The notes under the pieces were generated by a model. The model worked only from the letters and a program-made list of their open reading frames with translations, was not told the origin of the DNA and ran no database searches. The translations under genes were made by a program, and so were the position numbers. A stretch of 64,000 nt of DNA, taken from Macrobrachium rosenbergii (lineage: Eukaryota; Arthropoda; Malacostraca; Decapoda; Palaemonidae). The stretch lies in assembly GCF_040412425.1 (NCBI RefSeq), contig NC_089749.1, positions 34,780,570-34,844,569 on the forward strand, read 5' to 3'. Positions 27,320-40,107 of this stretch are shown here, piece by piece (positions within the stretch are counted from its first letter, which is position 1; each line of letters starts with the position of its first letter).

Positions 27320-27957
27320 GCTGGGTAAATTTCCACTCCGAAATTAAATTTTAATGGAATATTTCACCAAAAATTCCTATCCAAAAAGACTTTTTTATAA
27401 CATAGTCAATAGGATTTTAGCACGTAACTTTTCTGATTCTATGGTGAAATGTAATGTTCCGAAATTGACCATGTACGCCTCGATACCACATACGCACTCT
27501 GACTTTCTTAGGTCCAAAGTCAAACAAATCATTGAAAAAGAGTTTGGATTTCTAAAACTAAACTTAATACCTATGAATCCACTAAAGATTGGCGGCTTTT
27601 TTTAATTATAAGGACAAGCTTCAGACCTTTATGAAGTCCAATATTATTTACAAATTTGAATGCCCAAGATGCCTTGGTAGTTATATTGGCTCACCAAAGA
27701 GAATGTTGCAGGTCCGTTATTACAGACACTTAGGTTTGAGCTACAGAACTGGCTCACGAATAACTAACCCCGGATTTTCTAGTATTAGAAATCATGCCGT
27801 TAAATGCAAAGTTAATATTGATAAAAAACATTTTTCCATCCTGGGAACTACCAAACAATCGGCTTACTTAACGACCCTTGAGTCTTTGTTTATTAAACGT
27901 CATGCACCTCTTCTAAACTCCAACGTGTCGTCTTCTCCTCTGCACTTGGCCTAAGTG
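27121..27957 (+). pseudogene. PLE 1 reverse transcriptase C-terminus and GIY-YIG endonuclease, frameshifted
   Basis: Block 1 (27121-27350) reads TIEQETDNTLAFLDVKITRF, then SVFRKSTYTGLGGNFHS and ALRYTSSWVNFHSEIKF. This is the PLE RT thumb signature (TSVYRKPTFTG, TSSW--FH-EI). Block 2 (27354-27602) is the connector with NVPKLTMYASIPHTH. Block 3 (about 27595-27954) has IYKFECPRCLGSYIGSPKRM, giving the paired cysteines and YIG of the PLE-type GIY-YIG nuclease, then a basic residue-His segment, IRNHAVKC and TTLESLFIKRHAP. Block junctions are single-base frameshifts, both in T runs (27348-27351 and 27597-27603). In PLEs the nuclease nicks target DNA and the RT copies the RNA from the nick. Confidence 0.8.
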
Positions 27958-28151
27958 TACTCTGGGCATGCGTGAGCTTGTGGTCTCACTTCGTCTTTCC
28001 CCTTCTTTTATCAGGTAGACTTAGAGAAAAAAAAATCTGCTTTCTTTTTACTTTTTTATATATTTTGTAATTTTAAAGAATGTAACTGCCGTTTTTAATT
28101 TAGCTTTTATTTTGAATTAGAGAATTAATATGTATTTTTCAATTTTACAAA

Positions 28152-28195
28152 CTGATGATATGTTTAAGTAATACGAAACGTTTCTATCAATAAAT
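28152..28195 (+). ncRNA. hammerhead-ribozyme-like motif in PLE 1 3' UTR (degenerate)
   Basis: An exact CTGATGA at 28152 is followed 16 nt later by CGAAACG (GAAA at 28175-28178), then TTTCTATC and AATAAA. The spacing and core match the two copies near 51.4 and 52.6 kb. Stem II does not pair well here, so this copy is probably inactive. Confidence 0.4.
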
Positions 28196-28238
28196 ATGCA
28201 ACTGTTTTGTTGACTCGTCTTCTTTGGACTCCTGCTTG

Positions 28239-28239
<1 letters not shown>

Positions 28240-28289
<50 letters not shown>
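28240..28289. repeat. (TA)n array at the right edge of PLE 1
   Basis: TA run of about 24 units that begins where the PLE 3' tail ends (TGCTTGT). Confidence 0.95.
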
Positions 28290-28292
<3 letters not shown>

Positions 28293-28863
28293 AGTGTATG
28301 TGTTTTTTTAGTATTTAATAATGATTTACAAGCATTTATTTAAATGTAATTTTGAATGTCGCATTAAAACCTGATAAAATATAATTAAAAACAGAAACCC
28401 TTATGATGGACGAACACGATAAAGCTGGACACTCTCCCACGGGGATATCAGGTTGTGTGCTATACCCCTCCTCGAGGGCATCGCAATGGTTATGGGCATT
28501 GGTGAGGAACGTAAACGATACCCTGAGACTGTCCAGCTCAGCCATTAGCATGAAATGCTAATGTGACTATTGAAGGAAAATATTAACGATTTTGGGAAAT
28601 GATAGACGACTACTTTGATTTTTGAGATTCATGTGAGATGTATTCGAACAACAAACAAAAATGTATTTGGAAATACTTTTTTGATAAACTATTAAGAGAA
28701 ATTAATTTCTTACCCATTTACAAAAATTATGACTGGTTTTACAATAAATAGAGTCTGTCGTCTTGTAATCGATTTATTGTGCTAACTGTCCTGCACACAC
28801 AGTTCCTTTTGCCTGATCTGTCAGGGACTTTTCTTGTCAGGGGTTTATCGTATGTATGCAGAG

Positions 28864-28943
<80 letters not shown>

Positions 28944-31900
28944 ATTGCTATTTCTACAAGACCAGACTTTCTTCTAGAACAGTACAGAATATAGCACTTT
29001 AATTTGAGTTATGATTATTGCATGAACGCAATGTATTGGACGGCATCTTTGTAAAGCAGTAACAACAGCAGAGAAATGACCCGAAGGCTTATTTATTTCA
29101 TCAGATGGCAGAAATGCATCCTCCTATCTAATGTTCTGAAAGGGCACTGGACCGCATTTGCCTTCCGTACGCCAGAACCCTGCTGGTTTTATAAGGCCTT
29201 CTTTGATTTCCTTTGAGGGCCGAATCACCTGTAGCTCCTTATATTTGGAGGGTTTTATTGTGATGTGGATTAATTTCATCTTGTGCTCAGAGGCAGGTTT
29301 TTGATGTTAACGCAATTTATGTCTACACTTGGGGTAGTAGAGGTCAAGATTACTTCTCTTGGTATTTGCTGAGATGGCAGCTGCCCGTATGACTGTCTCC
29401 CTCTCCCTCCAGTTTTGTTTGTTGTTTCATGGATTTTCACATTAAAAAACGTTGTGTGTGACATAACGGATTTTGTTCGGGTGGTGGTCGCATTTTAATT
29501 TTTCCTTTTTTAAAAGTTATTCTGGCATGTGATGTCCCTATCATGTTTTCAGCTTTCATAAATTTTAGAAGATGAATTAGGGTTTTGCATAATAGCTATT
29601 TGCAAAGGTATCCAATGCTGCACACTCACAAGTTGCATTTACGACAAGAATGCTCACCATCCCCAGAATTAATAGTTTTCATCTTGATAGTGATACTTAT
29701 TCTGACAGTTATGACCTTATTGATTATTCCTTGGTTTTGCATCCGGTATCTCTCTATTTTGAATTTGATTTTCGGCTGAAAAAGGTGTCATTTTAAGGTT
29801 TTGCGTCACTACCTGACGGATTTCTTAATTTTAATGAGATTTTTTAAGAAGGGATTAAAATCATCATTATTATTGTGAAAATTTGGGCAAAATTTATTAG
29901 TGTCCCGCGTGGCAGTCTGCAAACTTAAAATGTCACAGTGCTCATAGAACGCAAATGTTTAAACGATCCTGAGTCTGCCAGTAAAGAGGAACTAGGTTAA
30001 TTAAATATCCAATTGAACGTGTTTGTGAAAAAGTGAGAATATTGGTGTCTACCAAGTAAAAGGTGATAGAATTGATTCTCAGTATCTGTCGGGAGTAGCA
30101 TCGGAAGGAATAAAAAAAAAAAAATGTCTTTTAGCAGGGACATCTAATTCAAAACTTGAAGAACTGGTAATAGTGTTAAGTAAAGGTTAGAATTTCCTAG
30201 ATTCAACATAATTTAGGAGTGTATCAGTATAAACGGATAATGCTTCAAGCAAGCACTGATAAATTTTGCTTACAACATACAACTGCTTAAAAATAAGTAA
30301 TTTGATGATATTAAGCATCTGCCTTTTCAATCATATCCTTTTCAAGAATATATTATAAACACATTTTCCAAAACACGATGTATATGAGCCTTGTGAGGTA
30401 GTGAGTAAAACGTGAATCTGAGTGGCACTCAACTGCTATAGGTTCAATGTACCCCAGGAATGGCATCATGCAGCTGTAGGGTCATGACTTGAGAGAGGTT
30501 TAGTGAAAACCTACTCGTTCAAGAAAAAAATGTGGAGAAGAGGAACACATTTTGCCAAAAGCGAGAATGATGTGCTAATGAGTTGCATGTAAATGTTGAC
30601 TTTTAAAAGGCGACGTTTAAAAGGAGTAAGAGGTAGGGTAAAGAAAGAGCAAAGGGGAACACCTCGTGGAATCGGATAATAAGTGGTATTTATCAGAAAA
30701 TTAAACAGCTGCACTACAAACAGGCTGGAACAGTGATAATCGATTTGCAGAATTCTTCTGTTGGTTTAATTTAAATATGAAATAATCTGACTTTCTTTTG
30801 TTTTCACTAAACTCGTAGTCTCTTGTGTCAGAAATAAAAACGAAGATACTGCCGTGAGCAGAGATCGTTGTAATACCTGGAAAAACCTGTTGCGCTCGCA
30901 TGCTTTTTTATTTATGGTAATAAAGAACAAACTTGGCAGAACATGGTTGGTTTGAATATGATTTTTGAGAAGTTTGTGTACAATGCCGCGAGTGTTGCAT
31001 CCTCTTTCGGATGCACTTTTCGATCACCCGTACATCCTGTGTGAGTTCTCTCTGACAAGGGTAGTGTCTCTCTCAGTGTACTCGAAATGAATCAGAAGTC
31101 ATCAGCGGATAAAATGGGAACTAACGGAAATGAATTGTACAGTATAATGCGTTGCGTATGAAATCGATCATTTTACGCCAGGCGGAAGATAAATGACATC
31201 AACAACAGTAAAAGTGAAAATGAAAGATCGTTGCCGGTTCAGAAGAGTGAGGTCGCTCGTCTCATATAACCCATGACCCCAGTTCCTTACATGGGCATGT
31301 ATGATACCCACACCCTTAGTGTGTAGACGAGAGTGACCCTTGGACAGAAGAGTTGCTGTCATGTTTTTGTTTTGTTAAGGTTTTTTTTTTCTCGTGAGTC
31401 GATGGATACATATTTTTTTGAACTGAATAGATGTGATTCATGTTCGATAAAGCGATGGTGGTATGATGTGTTATTATCACTCAGTGTCTTAATTTTTTCG
31501 GAGCAACCGTGACCTCTGTCAAATGACTAATAATCTTCATAAACAGTAGGTCTCACTATACACAGAAAGAGAGAGGATTTTTGGAATACTGATAAAATCA
31601 ATGATAGATAACTACCAGTTTTAGTTTTCAATGTATAAGGGACTTCAGTCATTTTATCTGCAATTTTAGTCAGATTGAAAGAAAGTAGAAGTTTTGAAGG
31701 TAAAAGTAGAAAGAGGAATAGGCAAAAGAAACAGAAATTAGCGCCAAGATGACTGTGGTCACTGACGCGGAAACTCTGTCTTGGAGTTTTCATGTTCTGA
31801 ATGCAAATGTAAGAATTTGTCTGCTGAAACATAAGTGTTGTTCTCACATAGGAAAGAATGAATCAAAGAAAATAAACGAACATTTTGCATCCTAATATAT

Positions 31901-33042
31901 TTCCACCAAGTAGTCGTAGAGCATGTGACATTAGATACCATTTTTTACTAGTTGTTTATCATGAGGAGGACTGATGTTAGACCACCCTTCATAGATATAC
32001 GGGCAACTGGCGCTCAGTTGATAGATTCTCTGCCATATATTTCATAAACAGTTGCAGACAACTGACAATCATCTTCGCTACTTTCGTAAAGCTGTATGTT
32101 ACATTTCGTAAGCTTTACCTTCGACCTCGTGTTACATGATCAGATGTGCCGTGGGTGGAAATAAATGTGCGTCTAGGCTAATATTTCGGTGCTTTTATGG
32201 GCGTATGCCGAAAGAAAGATTAGCGGGCGTAGACTGTCGCCGTATGGTATAAGGTCTTCGACAAGAGACTTTGGGTGGTAGGATTCTCTCCGTTGAAGAC
32301 TTTTCTGCTGGTGCTTCATTCGACAGGCAAAAGAACACGTTGTTATAGATGTTTAGAACTAACTGCATTTCATGGTTATGGTGTGAAGTAAGAAAAGTTT
32401 TTGAGGTTTAAAATAGATTCATTTTAACTTTTGAATCAGAAAGATTACAACACACACACAACATAGTGTTGCTGACCGTTTTGAGGTCACTACTTTTTAT
32501 TCTTTGGTGTCGATTTTGTCTCAATTTCATGTCTGTTGGAATAAATCTGTTTTATAGGAATTAACTTACGTTGTCGGATTTGTTTCAAAGAAATCCTATC
32601 TCGTGTCCAGCATCTCGTGTCCAGCATTCATTTTGGATGTCCTCCTACCGGCCCTTGTTTGGTCCATCAGGCGATTAGGATAAAGGTCACCGTTCATATT
32701 CCGATCTGTAGTGTCAAGCACAGCACGCCCTTCTTCATCGGAACATATTTTCCTTTGTCAGTCTGTATGCAAAGTTGTTTGCAAGTCTCTGTTGTGATAA
32801 TGTCATGTTAACATCCGACTTGCTGCGTATCGTTGCCGTGAAATTGTACGCATTAGCTTTTATTGTCATTTGAGCTTTTCCATTAGGGCTCTTGAAAACT
32901 TTATCTGTATATGCTTTTGTTTTTTAGCGTTTTGATGGTGTGTTTGAGTGCATGTACCCTCATCGTAAGCGCATGTTCGCAGTAATTTGTTAATAAACCG
33001 GACCCCAGTTTTCAGCCAGAATTACGACGTACAACGTTGCAC
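28290..33042. other. non-coding stretch, no gene recognised
   Basis: AT-rich unique sequence with one (GA)n array. I found no exon, RNA gene or element boundary that I can support. Confidence 0.4.
28868..28941. repeat. (GA)n microsatellite, ~74 bp
   Basis: Pure GA run. The Arg-Glu and Ser-Leu ORFs across it are translated repeat. Confidence 0.97.
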
Positions 33043-33175
<133 letters not shown>

Positions 33176-33324
33176 ATAAAGCTACAAATGTGACAAATGT
33201 CGTTTAATATCCATTTCACATTACCTCGAAAATAACTTAAACCCAGAGGTATAGTAACTTGGATTTAACGATATTTATAGTGTAATGTTTGTGAAAATAA
33301 AAAAAAGACCACAAGATACACATT

Positions 33325-33355
33325 ATATATATACTGTATATATATATATAATTAT

Positions 33356-33387
<32 letters not shown>

Positions 33388-33390
33388 GTA
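33325..33390. repeat. (TA)n and (TAGA)n tetranucleotide repeat
   Basis: A short TA stretch is followed by about eight TAGA units. Confidence 0.93.
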
Positions 33391-35415
33391 GATATTGTGG
33401 GTGTATGTATGACGGATCACACGATTCAGTGCTAACCCATACTGGCATATGGCCAGCTTAATCATATATATCAACAGTAGAGTAAAAGAGTTTCTCCAAT
33501 GCTGATAATGGTAATTGACATTTCTGTTACATCTTTATATTATAGTTGTAAAACGTAATGATATTGTATTAATAAAGATTTCTTAATTGTAATGAAAAGT
33601 TCAATTGAGAAATGTAATATCAGCATCAGAAGAAAAAAGTATAGCGCGCTTAACCTGTTGCACACGTTAAAAACGAGACGCCTGATGCTTCAATATCAGC
33701 TAGACTGAATCGGTACAAATGATTGTCAGGCAACCGGCTGGAGAGTCTTTAATAGCGAAATTTCTCCAACAGAGGACTCACTGAGTAGCTGTTATTACGC
33801 ACCTTATTGCTAACCGATCGAGCGATCGGTTAGTTTGTTTAGTTCATGCTGAATAGACACCACTTGAGCAGTAGACTGACTCCGGGCTCGCTGAATGAAT
33901 CATTATCTCTGAGAATCTCGACGACGTACGAACGGATGACGTGATGGCTGGCTATTCACGTGGGCGGGACAAAGGATGTGTTTGCGACAGGTTGTAACGT
34001 TGTTTAATCATCTTATCGGTAACTCAAGTGTTATCTTTCTTATCTGAGTGGTATAATATTGTTTATTAATTTTGAATGGATGCGTCGTCGATTTTTCAGT
34101 TAGTGCGAGAAAGTAGGGTATTTCAATATCTTCGGGAGAGATCAGTGTGAATATTTTAGGCCTGTTTTAAAACATAATGAAAGAAATCATTGGACTTCCT
34201 TAGGGCATTCTCAGGTTCCCGACAGTAATGCATCATAAGGCTTTTTTGTAATCTTGGCTCTAGTATGTGGAAACAATCTGTGGCTCGTTAAAAGACATTC
34301 GAATGGTTCGACGAGCGGTATTTCTCTAGTTTTTTTCCGAAAGAGAAAGAGAATTTTATAAACGTTATTTGTAATTATCCGAAACGCTGATGGTACTCAG
34401 AAGATGCACTAATTTTTTGTGGCAAGTGCTGTATCAGACAGCCTCCCCCTTTTTCGAAAGTAAGCCGTGGTTGCTTCCTTAGCAGCTGAGCAGAAACAAG
34501 GTGGTTTGGCTTTGCCATCCCTTTGTAAGGAAATCCCTTTTCAAATATGTATTTTGTTTAGGTCAGCTAAGGGTCTTGCTCTGCTCTCGCCTTTCTCGTA
34601 AGGATGACCTCTTGGCCCTGGTGACCCCTTTGACTCAGTGATGGTCAGAGAAAGTGAAAAGCTTAAAACAAGAGGTATCAAAGGTCATTTAGGACTGAGT
34701 GAGCAGCGTGAGTCTGGTTATACAACTGCTCGGTTTGCGGCAAAATTAGCCAGAAAATGTATACTTTATGTAATAAATAAATACTGTGAAAAATGGATAA
34801 AACAAAGAAAATAATTCTGAGACGGACTTATTTATTACATCGTTGATTTTAATGTAAGGTCAAGCTGACATCAACACGGCCTTTTCAACGCGTAACCTTG
34901 AGCAACACCTGTTTAGCGTTTCTCTCGGCACCCCCTCTCCTCAGTTTCTCTGTCTGTCTATCTGTCTTTTTAATACCTTTTGCTCATACGATAAGCTAAT
35001 ATCAGCACGATCCTTTCCAATGGGATACGCAGACAACACCTGCCTTGTCGCTCCCTGAACTAGTGCATTCACTACCGATGTAGTTTATCAGTTTTTACAT
35101 CCTGGCAGAAAATCCAAGTTTTTATTCCTCCTCTCAGATATGTCGCTTAGACAAGTACCGCACAAGAAGTCAATGAGTTCTCTTCAAAGGAGCTGCTAGA
35201 CAAGACACCAAACCATTGAACACCGAGTGTATTCTTCTTTGCTACGAGAGGAGAGCCTGTTACCCCATAAAGATCAGCATAAGCTTGAATATAATGTTGA
35301 TTTCGACCGTAGAGGCCCTGATTGCAGACTGGCTTGGTTGACATAGTGGTCTGTTGTATCCTGCTGTTAAGTAAATGGTGTTTATGAAAGAAACTTTTGA
35401 AAACGATGAAAAATG

Positions 35416-35418
<3 letters not shown>

Positions 35419-35477
<59 letters not shown>
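35419..35477. repeat. (TC)n microsatellite
   Basis: Pure TC run of about 29 units. Confidence 0.97.
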
Positions 35478-35483
<6 letters not shown>

Positions 35484-37838
35484 ACTGTTAGCTGTTCACA
35501 TACTTATAGATTATTTTTACTTCTGGTTCCATTTATCTCCCCCAGTCGATTGAATTTACGGTGATCTGCTATATTTTCTCGTATGATTATATCACATCAG
35601 TTGTTATGGAGGGATTTTGCTCAAACATTCTTGGCAAAATAGGGGCTTATATTTTCCATAAACGGCGTATTTTTCTTTAATGTGTCAGTAACCACAGATA
35701 ATAATGCAATTTTCTTATTTTTTTGCTTATGATGTAACTTTTTCATGGAAACTTTTAACGCTCACGTATGCCGTATATAACATGGTGAATGTTAGTTTTG
35801 TAGTACTTTTGTAGTTTAGGGAGTTCTTTCAAAATTCTATTTGACGACAGTTAAGGGGCATTTAGATATTTGTATATTCAATTATTCATCTTTATTTTTG
35901 CGTTAAAACTATAAGGTTGTTAATTATACTTTTATGAAGATTATGATCTTTCCTGTTTGTAAAGATTTTTTTTCTTACTGCTTGACCATAACTACTTTTC
36001 TTATTAGATGGCAGTATACAACTCGTCCGTGTAAGTTTTAATAAGATTACTTTGCCAAACAGGGTCAAAGTCCGTTGAAATTTAGAAAGCCACTTCTCCA
36101 TTTGGAGACATTTGGAATGGAATTGCTTAAATTTGCATGTATCTTTTCTTAGTCAGTGGCAATATCAAGAAAGTTTTTGTATTAAAGAAGTTGTCTTTTT
36201 TGACCAAGAAAATAAAATATTGCAATCATATGTCTGAGTAAATGCTCCTTTTTTTTTATATAAGAAAGGCATGCCTCAAAAATTATACGGCGCAATATAT
36301 TTTGTATTTTAGGTAATCACTAACCTGAAGGTGAATGAATCAGATTTTCTCTAATGAGTCTGATTAAAAGTATCCCATTCCCGTTCTCCACAATACATTC
36401 AAGTTAATTTATTATTGTGGTGTGCTTTAATTACTAAATTTCAGGCTTCCGTTATGCGTTCTATTATCAAGTCAAATTTTCAGTAGAAATAAGCAAAACA
36501 CTTCAGAACATTAAGGCAAACTAGTAATAGCTGTTCTCATCTGTCATTTTTCAATTCATTATTTATGCTAACTTTTCACCTCGCTGTGAAGTGGAGGAAA
36601 GGCAGGCTCCTCCTCTCTTCATACTCCTACGCCCCTTGGACTTGGTGCCCCTCTGTTCTCCGATAAGGAATGAAGGTGGGACTGAGAGAGGAGGAGGGGA
36701 GGGGATTTATGAGTTGAGGGAGAGGAAGGGCATGAGTCACACATGCGAGATCTCAACATGAGGTGGGCCTCGGTGCTAGTATGGGCGGCAGGTTTCAATG
36801 AGGGAGTCAGCGGAGAGCCTTGGGGGAACTCTTCTCGCGTGAGAGTGCCTGTCCCTCCTTCCTCAGTCCTTCAGTTTCCTTCCCTTCGACATATAGGATT
36901 ATCATAGTCCATATTTTCATTTCTTCCCCGAGAAGAAATCCGGCGCCTGTCGTTATTACGTTGAGTGCCATATGGTGCCAAGGGTGATCGACGAGTGTTT
37001 TTTTCTTTTACCGATTCAATGCAATAGACATCACAGTGTTTATATACTTTGTTGGTTCTTTCAAGCTACGGTTGTAATTCTGCAAAATTGTGTATGTGCG
37101 CTACGTAAGAACTCGATTTAGTGTAGGAGTGCTCTACCCAGTGCTTTGTGTCTTTCATATCTGTGTCAACCTTTTTGTATGTGAAGTGAGGCCTTTGCGG
37201 TCTTGTCGTTGAGCTGCTTGTGATTCACCTTTTACCGCTGAAAATTTCACGTTTCCCCGCACTCGTAGGTGTGATATTTACGTCATCAAAGAAAGTTGCC
37301 AAGCAGCAAGTTGCTTAGTGCTTTCAGTGATCCAAATCTAGCGTTGCCAAATATACGAATATTTCCACAGTTTTTGTGATGCATTTTCATCCGGTGTATA
37401 GAGGAAGGCAGAGTAAACTGCAGCGAAGGGTACTGATTGTTTCAAGAGTTAAATGATCAACAGACGCAATAAGGTAAAAGCACAAGGCGACTTCAAACGA
37501 AATCAAAAGTCCTACGAAATCGAAAGCATTGATCTTTTATGGAGGCAGCGTTTTTGTGCCAGGGCAAACCACCACGGTGTTAATAATAATTTAGTGATGG
37601 ACTGCGAGTGTTGCTTTAGGGAAATCGTGTTGTTTTAGTGAAAGCTGTGTTAATTTATTAAAAAATTTATTGATGTGATTACTCGTCTTTGTAGCTTTGG
37701 TTTATTGCTTTAGCGACAACTAGAAAATGATAATGAGATTTTTTGAAATATTCGAAAATTTTCAGAGCTATTGTTTATTCAATCGTGTAACTCCATTTTG
37801 CTTGTAATCTTACACTGCTTTTGTGCTGATTTTTTAAT

Positions 37839-37892
37839 GTTTTTCAGACAACTTTTGTTATTTATGTTTTTCAGGCAACTTTTCTTATTTAT
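37839..37892. repeat. two-copy tandem repeat, period 27 bp
   Basis: Units begin GTTTTTCAGACAAC and GTTTTTCAGGCAAC and differ at two positions. Confidence 0.8.
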
Positions 37893-39569
37893 GGTGCGGA
37901 AACATAATGTAATTTGTCGCAATTTACTATAATGCTGTATAACTTGTGACTTCAAAAATCACATTCTGTATAAATGTATTAACCGGTGTAGATGTAAAAC
38001 TGACATTCAACTTTGATAACATATGTTTTATCAAATTCATTTTTGGATCGCGGTTGAAATGGTAAATGCAAGACGGCTAATTAAAACATGTATGGAGCAT
38101 CTGATTGCGTCATATTTTGGGTTTCTTTTAGAAAACAGTTGTGTCAGTATTTGCTGAGGTCGCATATATTAAAGTGCACAAGGTTCGCCCTGACACGTAA
38201 GAGGTCGGGAGGGTTTAATTGCTACCCAGTGTTATTACTCATATCTTCTGATTGGTTAATGACTGGGATAAATACCATATGACATGCCAGCGAATCAGTA
38301 GGTCACATGCTGTGGGCACCCTTGTTTGACAGAAGTGTCGAAAGGTTGTATTTTTGTTTTTAATGAATTTTTATTATTTGAAAAAGATGGCTAGATAATT
38401 ATTTGTGTTATGTGGTCTAGCTATGTAATCTTGCTCCTCTAACAGTACAACGTAAAACAGTAACTGTATTTTATTTTTGATGTAACATATCGATGTACTG
38501 ATATCAGTTAAAATCTCGAATATCATTCATCACATCTCAGATGCCACTTACAAGACAAAGCATCAGGGGCGAACATTCATGGCATATGTAGACACGATTT
38601 CTTGCTCGTCAGCTCTTCTTTAGCAAGACCCTTTGTAAGAAGAAGTCGAAACAGAAGACCTGGCCTGAACCTTACTGACCCAAACGTGTGTATGGGTACT
38701 TTTTTTTTTTTTATTGCATCGTCGGAACAAAGGCTCTTTGATACCGTCCTCCTGAGGAAGATCTGCCTTGATCCTCCAACCGAGTCAGTTCACATTTCTG
38801 GATGATTCGACGACGTTCTACCTGATTGCATACTTAGATGTTTGTTTTGAAGTCTTGTTTGACACTGACATCTTAAGACTGGTTTTATATGTTGTGTTTG
38901 TAGTTTGTGAATCTTGTGCTTGTTTATTGACTTAATTTCTATGTTTATTATTTAATCGCTGAACATGTATGACTGTAGAATGACCCGACGCACTCTTTTT
39001 GAAATTATTTTTCTAGGACGATTATCGATTCCAAAAGGGTTTGTTCATTAAATTTGTATATCTGTTTTAGGTGAAATTTTCTAAGCCTCTATAATTTTGT
39101 TTCGTATGCTGTTGAAAAATTGATTTTATGTGCGCGTATTGTCTTCACGCTTGTGACTGAATAGAAGTCATGGAATCCATGAGTTGTGTTTGCAGTCTGA
39201 TGTCCATACTGTAGATGTAGTGTGACCGTTTGGGAAGGAGAAGCGAAAGCCTTCTATTGAAATGGAAAAATCCTATCCACGGGGAAAATGGGGTTGATCA
39301 GATGTAAAACATCTTTGTTAATTAGGTTTCTTGTTTAAGGACTGGACCATTTCAGATGTCCTGTCTCCAATAAGTGCAAAATTTCTAAGCTAACATTAAA
39401 CCGTGATTTTCTTACATAAAATCATCCCTACACTTTGCACCTTCTCCTAAAATAAAGGTAAACTGTGCTTTCTCCCAGTGAATTTTTCTAGAACATCTCT
39501 AGACCTTGTAATGTTCCCTGCAGTCTTGGCTAGTTTTGTCTTTTTTTTTTTTTTTATGGTCATGTTCTA

Positions 39570-39840
39570 GGAACCAGTAGGTGTGTGATGAAGGCAAGTG
39601 GCAAGTTTGGGCTCGAGTTCGATTCTCCGACCGGTCAATGAAGTATTAGAGGAATTTATTTCTGGTGATAGAAATTCATTCCTCGTTCTAATGTGGTTCG
39701 GTTTCCACAATAAGCTGTAGGTCTCGTTACTAGGTAACTGATTGGTTCTTAGCCACGTAAAATAAATCTAATCCTTTGGGCCAGCCTTAGGAGAGCTGTT
39801 AATCAGCTCAGTGGTCTGGTTAAACTAAGGTATACTTAAC
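39570..39840 (+). repeat. tRNA-derived SINE, near full length
   Basis: The head has a B-box-like GAGTTCGATTCTC near 39619 preceded by an A-box-like GGCAAGTGGC. A connector contains GATAGAAATTCATTCCTCG. The 150-bp body (39689-39838) is shared with the copy at 7859-8008. Such SINEs are transcribed by RNA polymerase III and mobilised by LINE enzymes. The exact 5' end is uncertain; a poly-T tract lies at 39541-39555. Confidence 0.7.
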
Positions 39841-39953
39841 TTTTTTTTCTCTCGTACTGGTTGACATATACTGTATATTTGTTACCTATTCACAGCTGAA
39901 TCGGCTGGTGGGCTGTAGGCTGTGTTCTATCTCGAACAGAGGTAAACCACAGC

Positions 39954-39956
<3 letters not shown>

Positions 39957-40023
<67 letters not shown>

Positions 40024-40036
40024 TATATGACATATT

Positions 40037-40105
<69 letters not shown>
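39957..40105. repeat. (TA)n microsatellite, interrupted
   Basis: Two TA runs are split by a short interruption near 40022-40040. Confidence 0.96.

Positions 40106-40107
<2 letters not shown>

Larger units (their letters stand above)
27051..28239 (+). mobile_element. Penelope-like element (PLE) 1, 5'-truncated
   Basis: It lies between a (TA)n array ending at 27050 and another starting near 28240. In order: an inverted 75-bp arm (27051-27125), the end of the reverse transcriptase (27121-27350), a connector, a GIY-YIG endonuclease (to 27954), and a 3' UTR of about 280 bp with a hammerhead-like motif and AATAAA. A full PLE encodes about 700-800 residues; only the C-terminal third or so is present. 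The RT palm with its YADD motif is missing, so the copy cannot move by itself. Confidence 0.85.
33391..39569. other. non-coding stretch, no gene recognised
   Basis: About 6 kb of mostly unique sequence. It has one (TC)n array, a short palindrome at 33810-33833, a GC-richer segment at 36590-36990 (see findings) and a 27-bp two-copy tandem repeat at 37839-37892. Confidence 0.4.
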
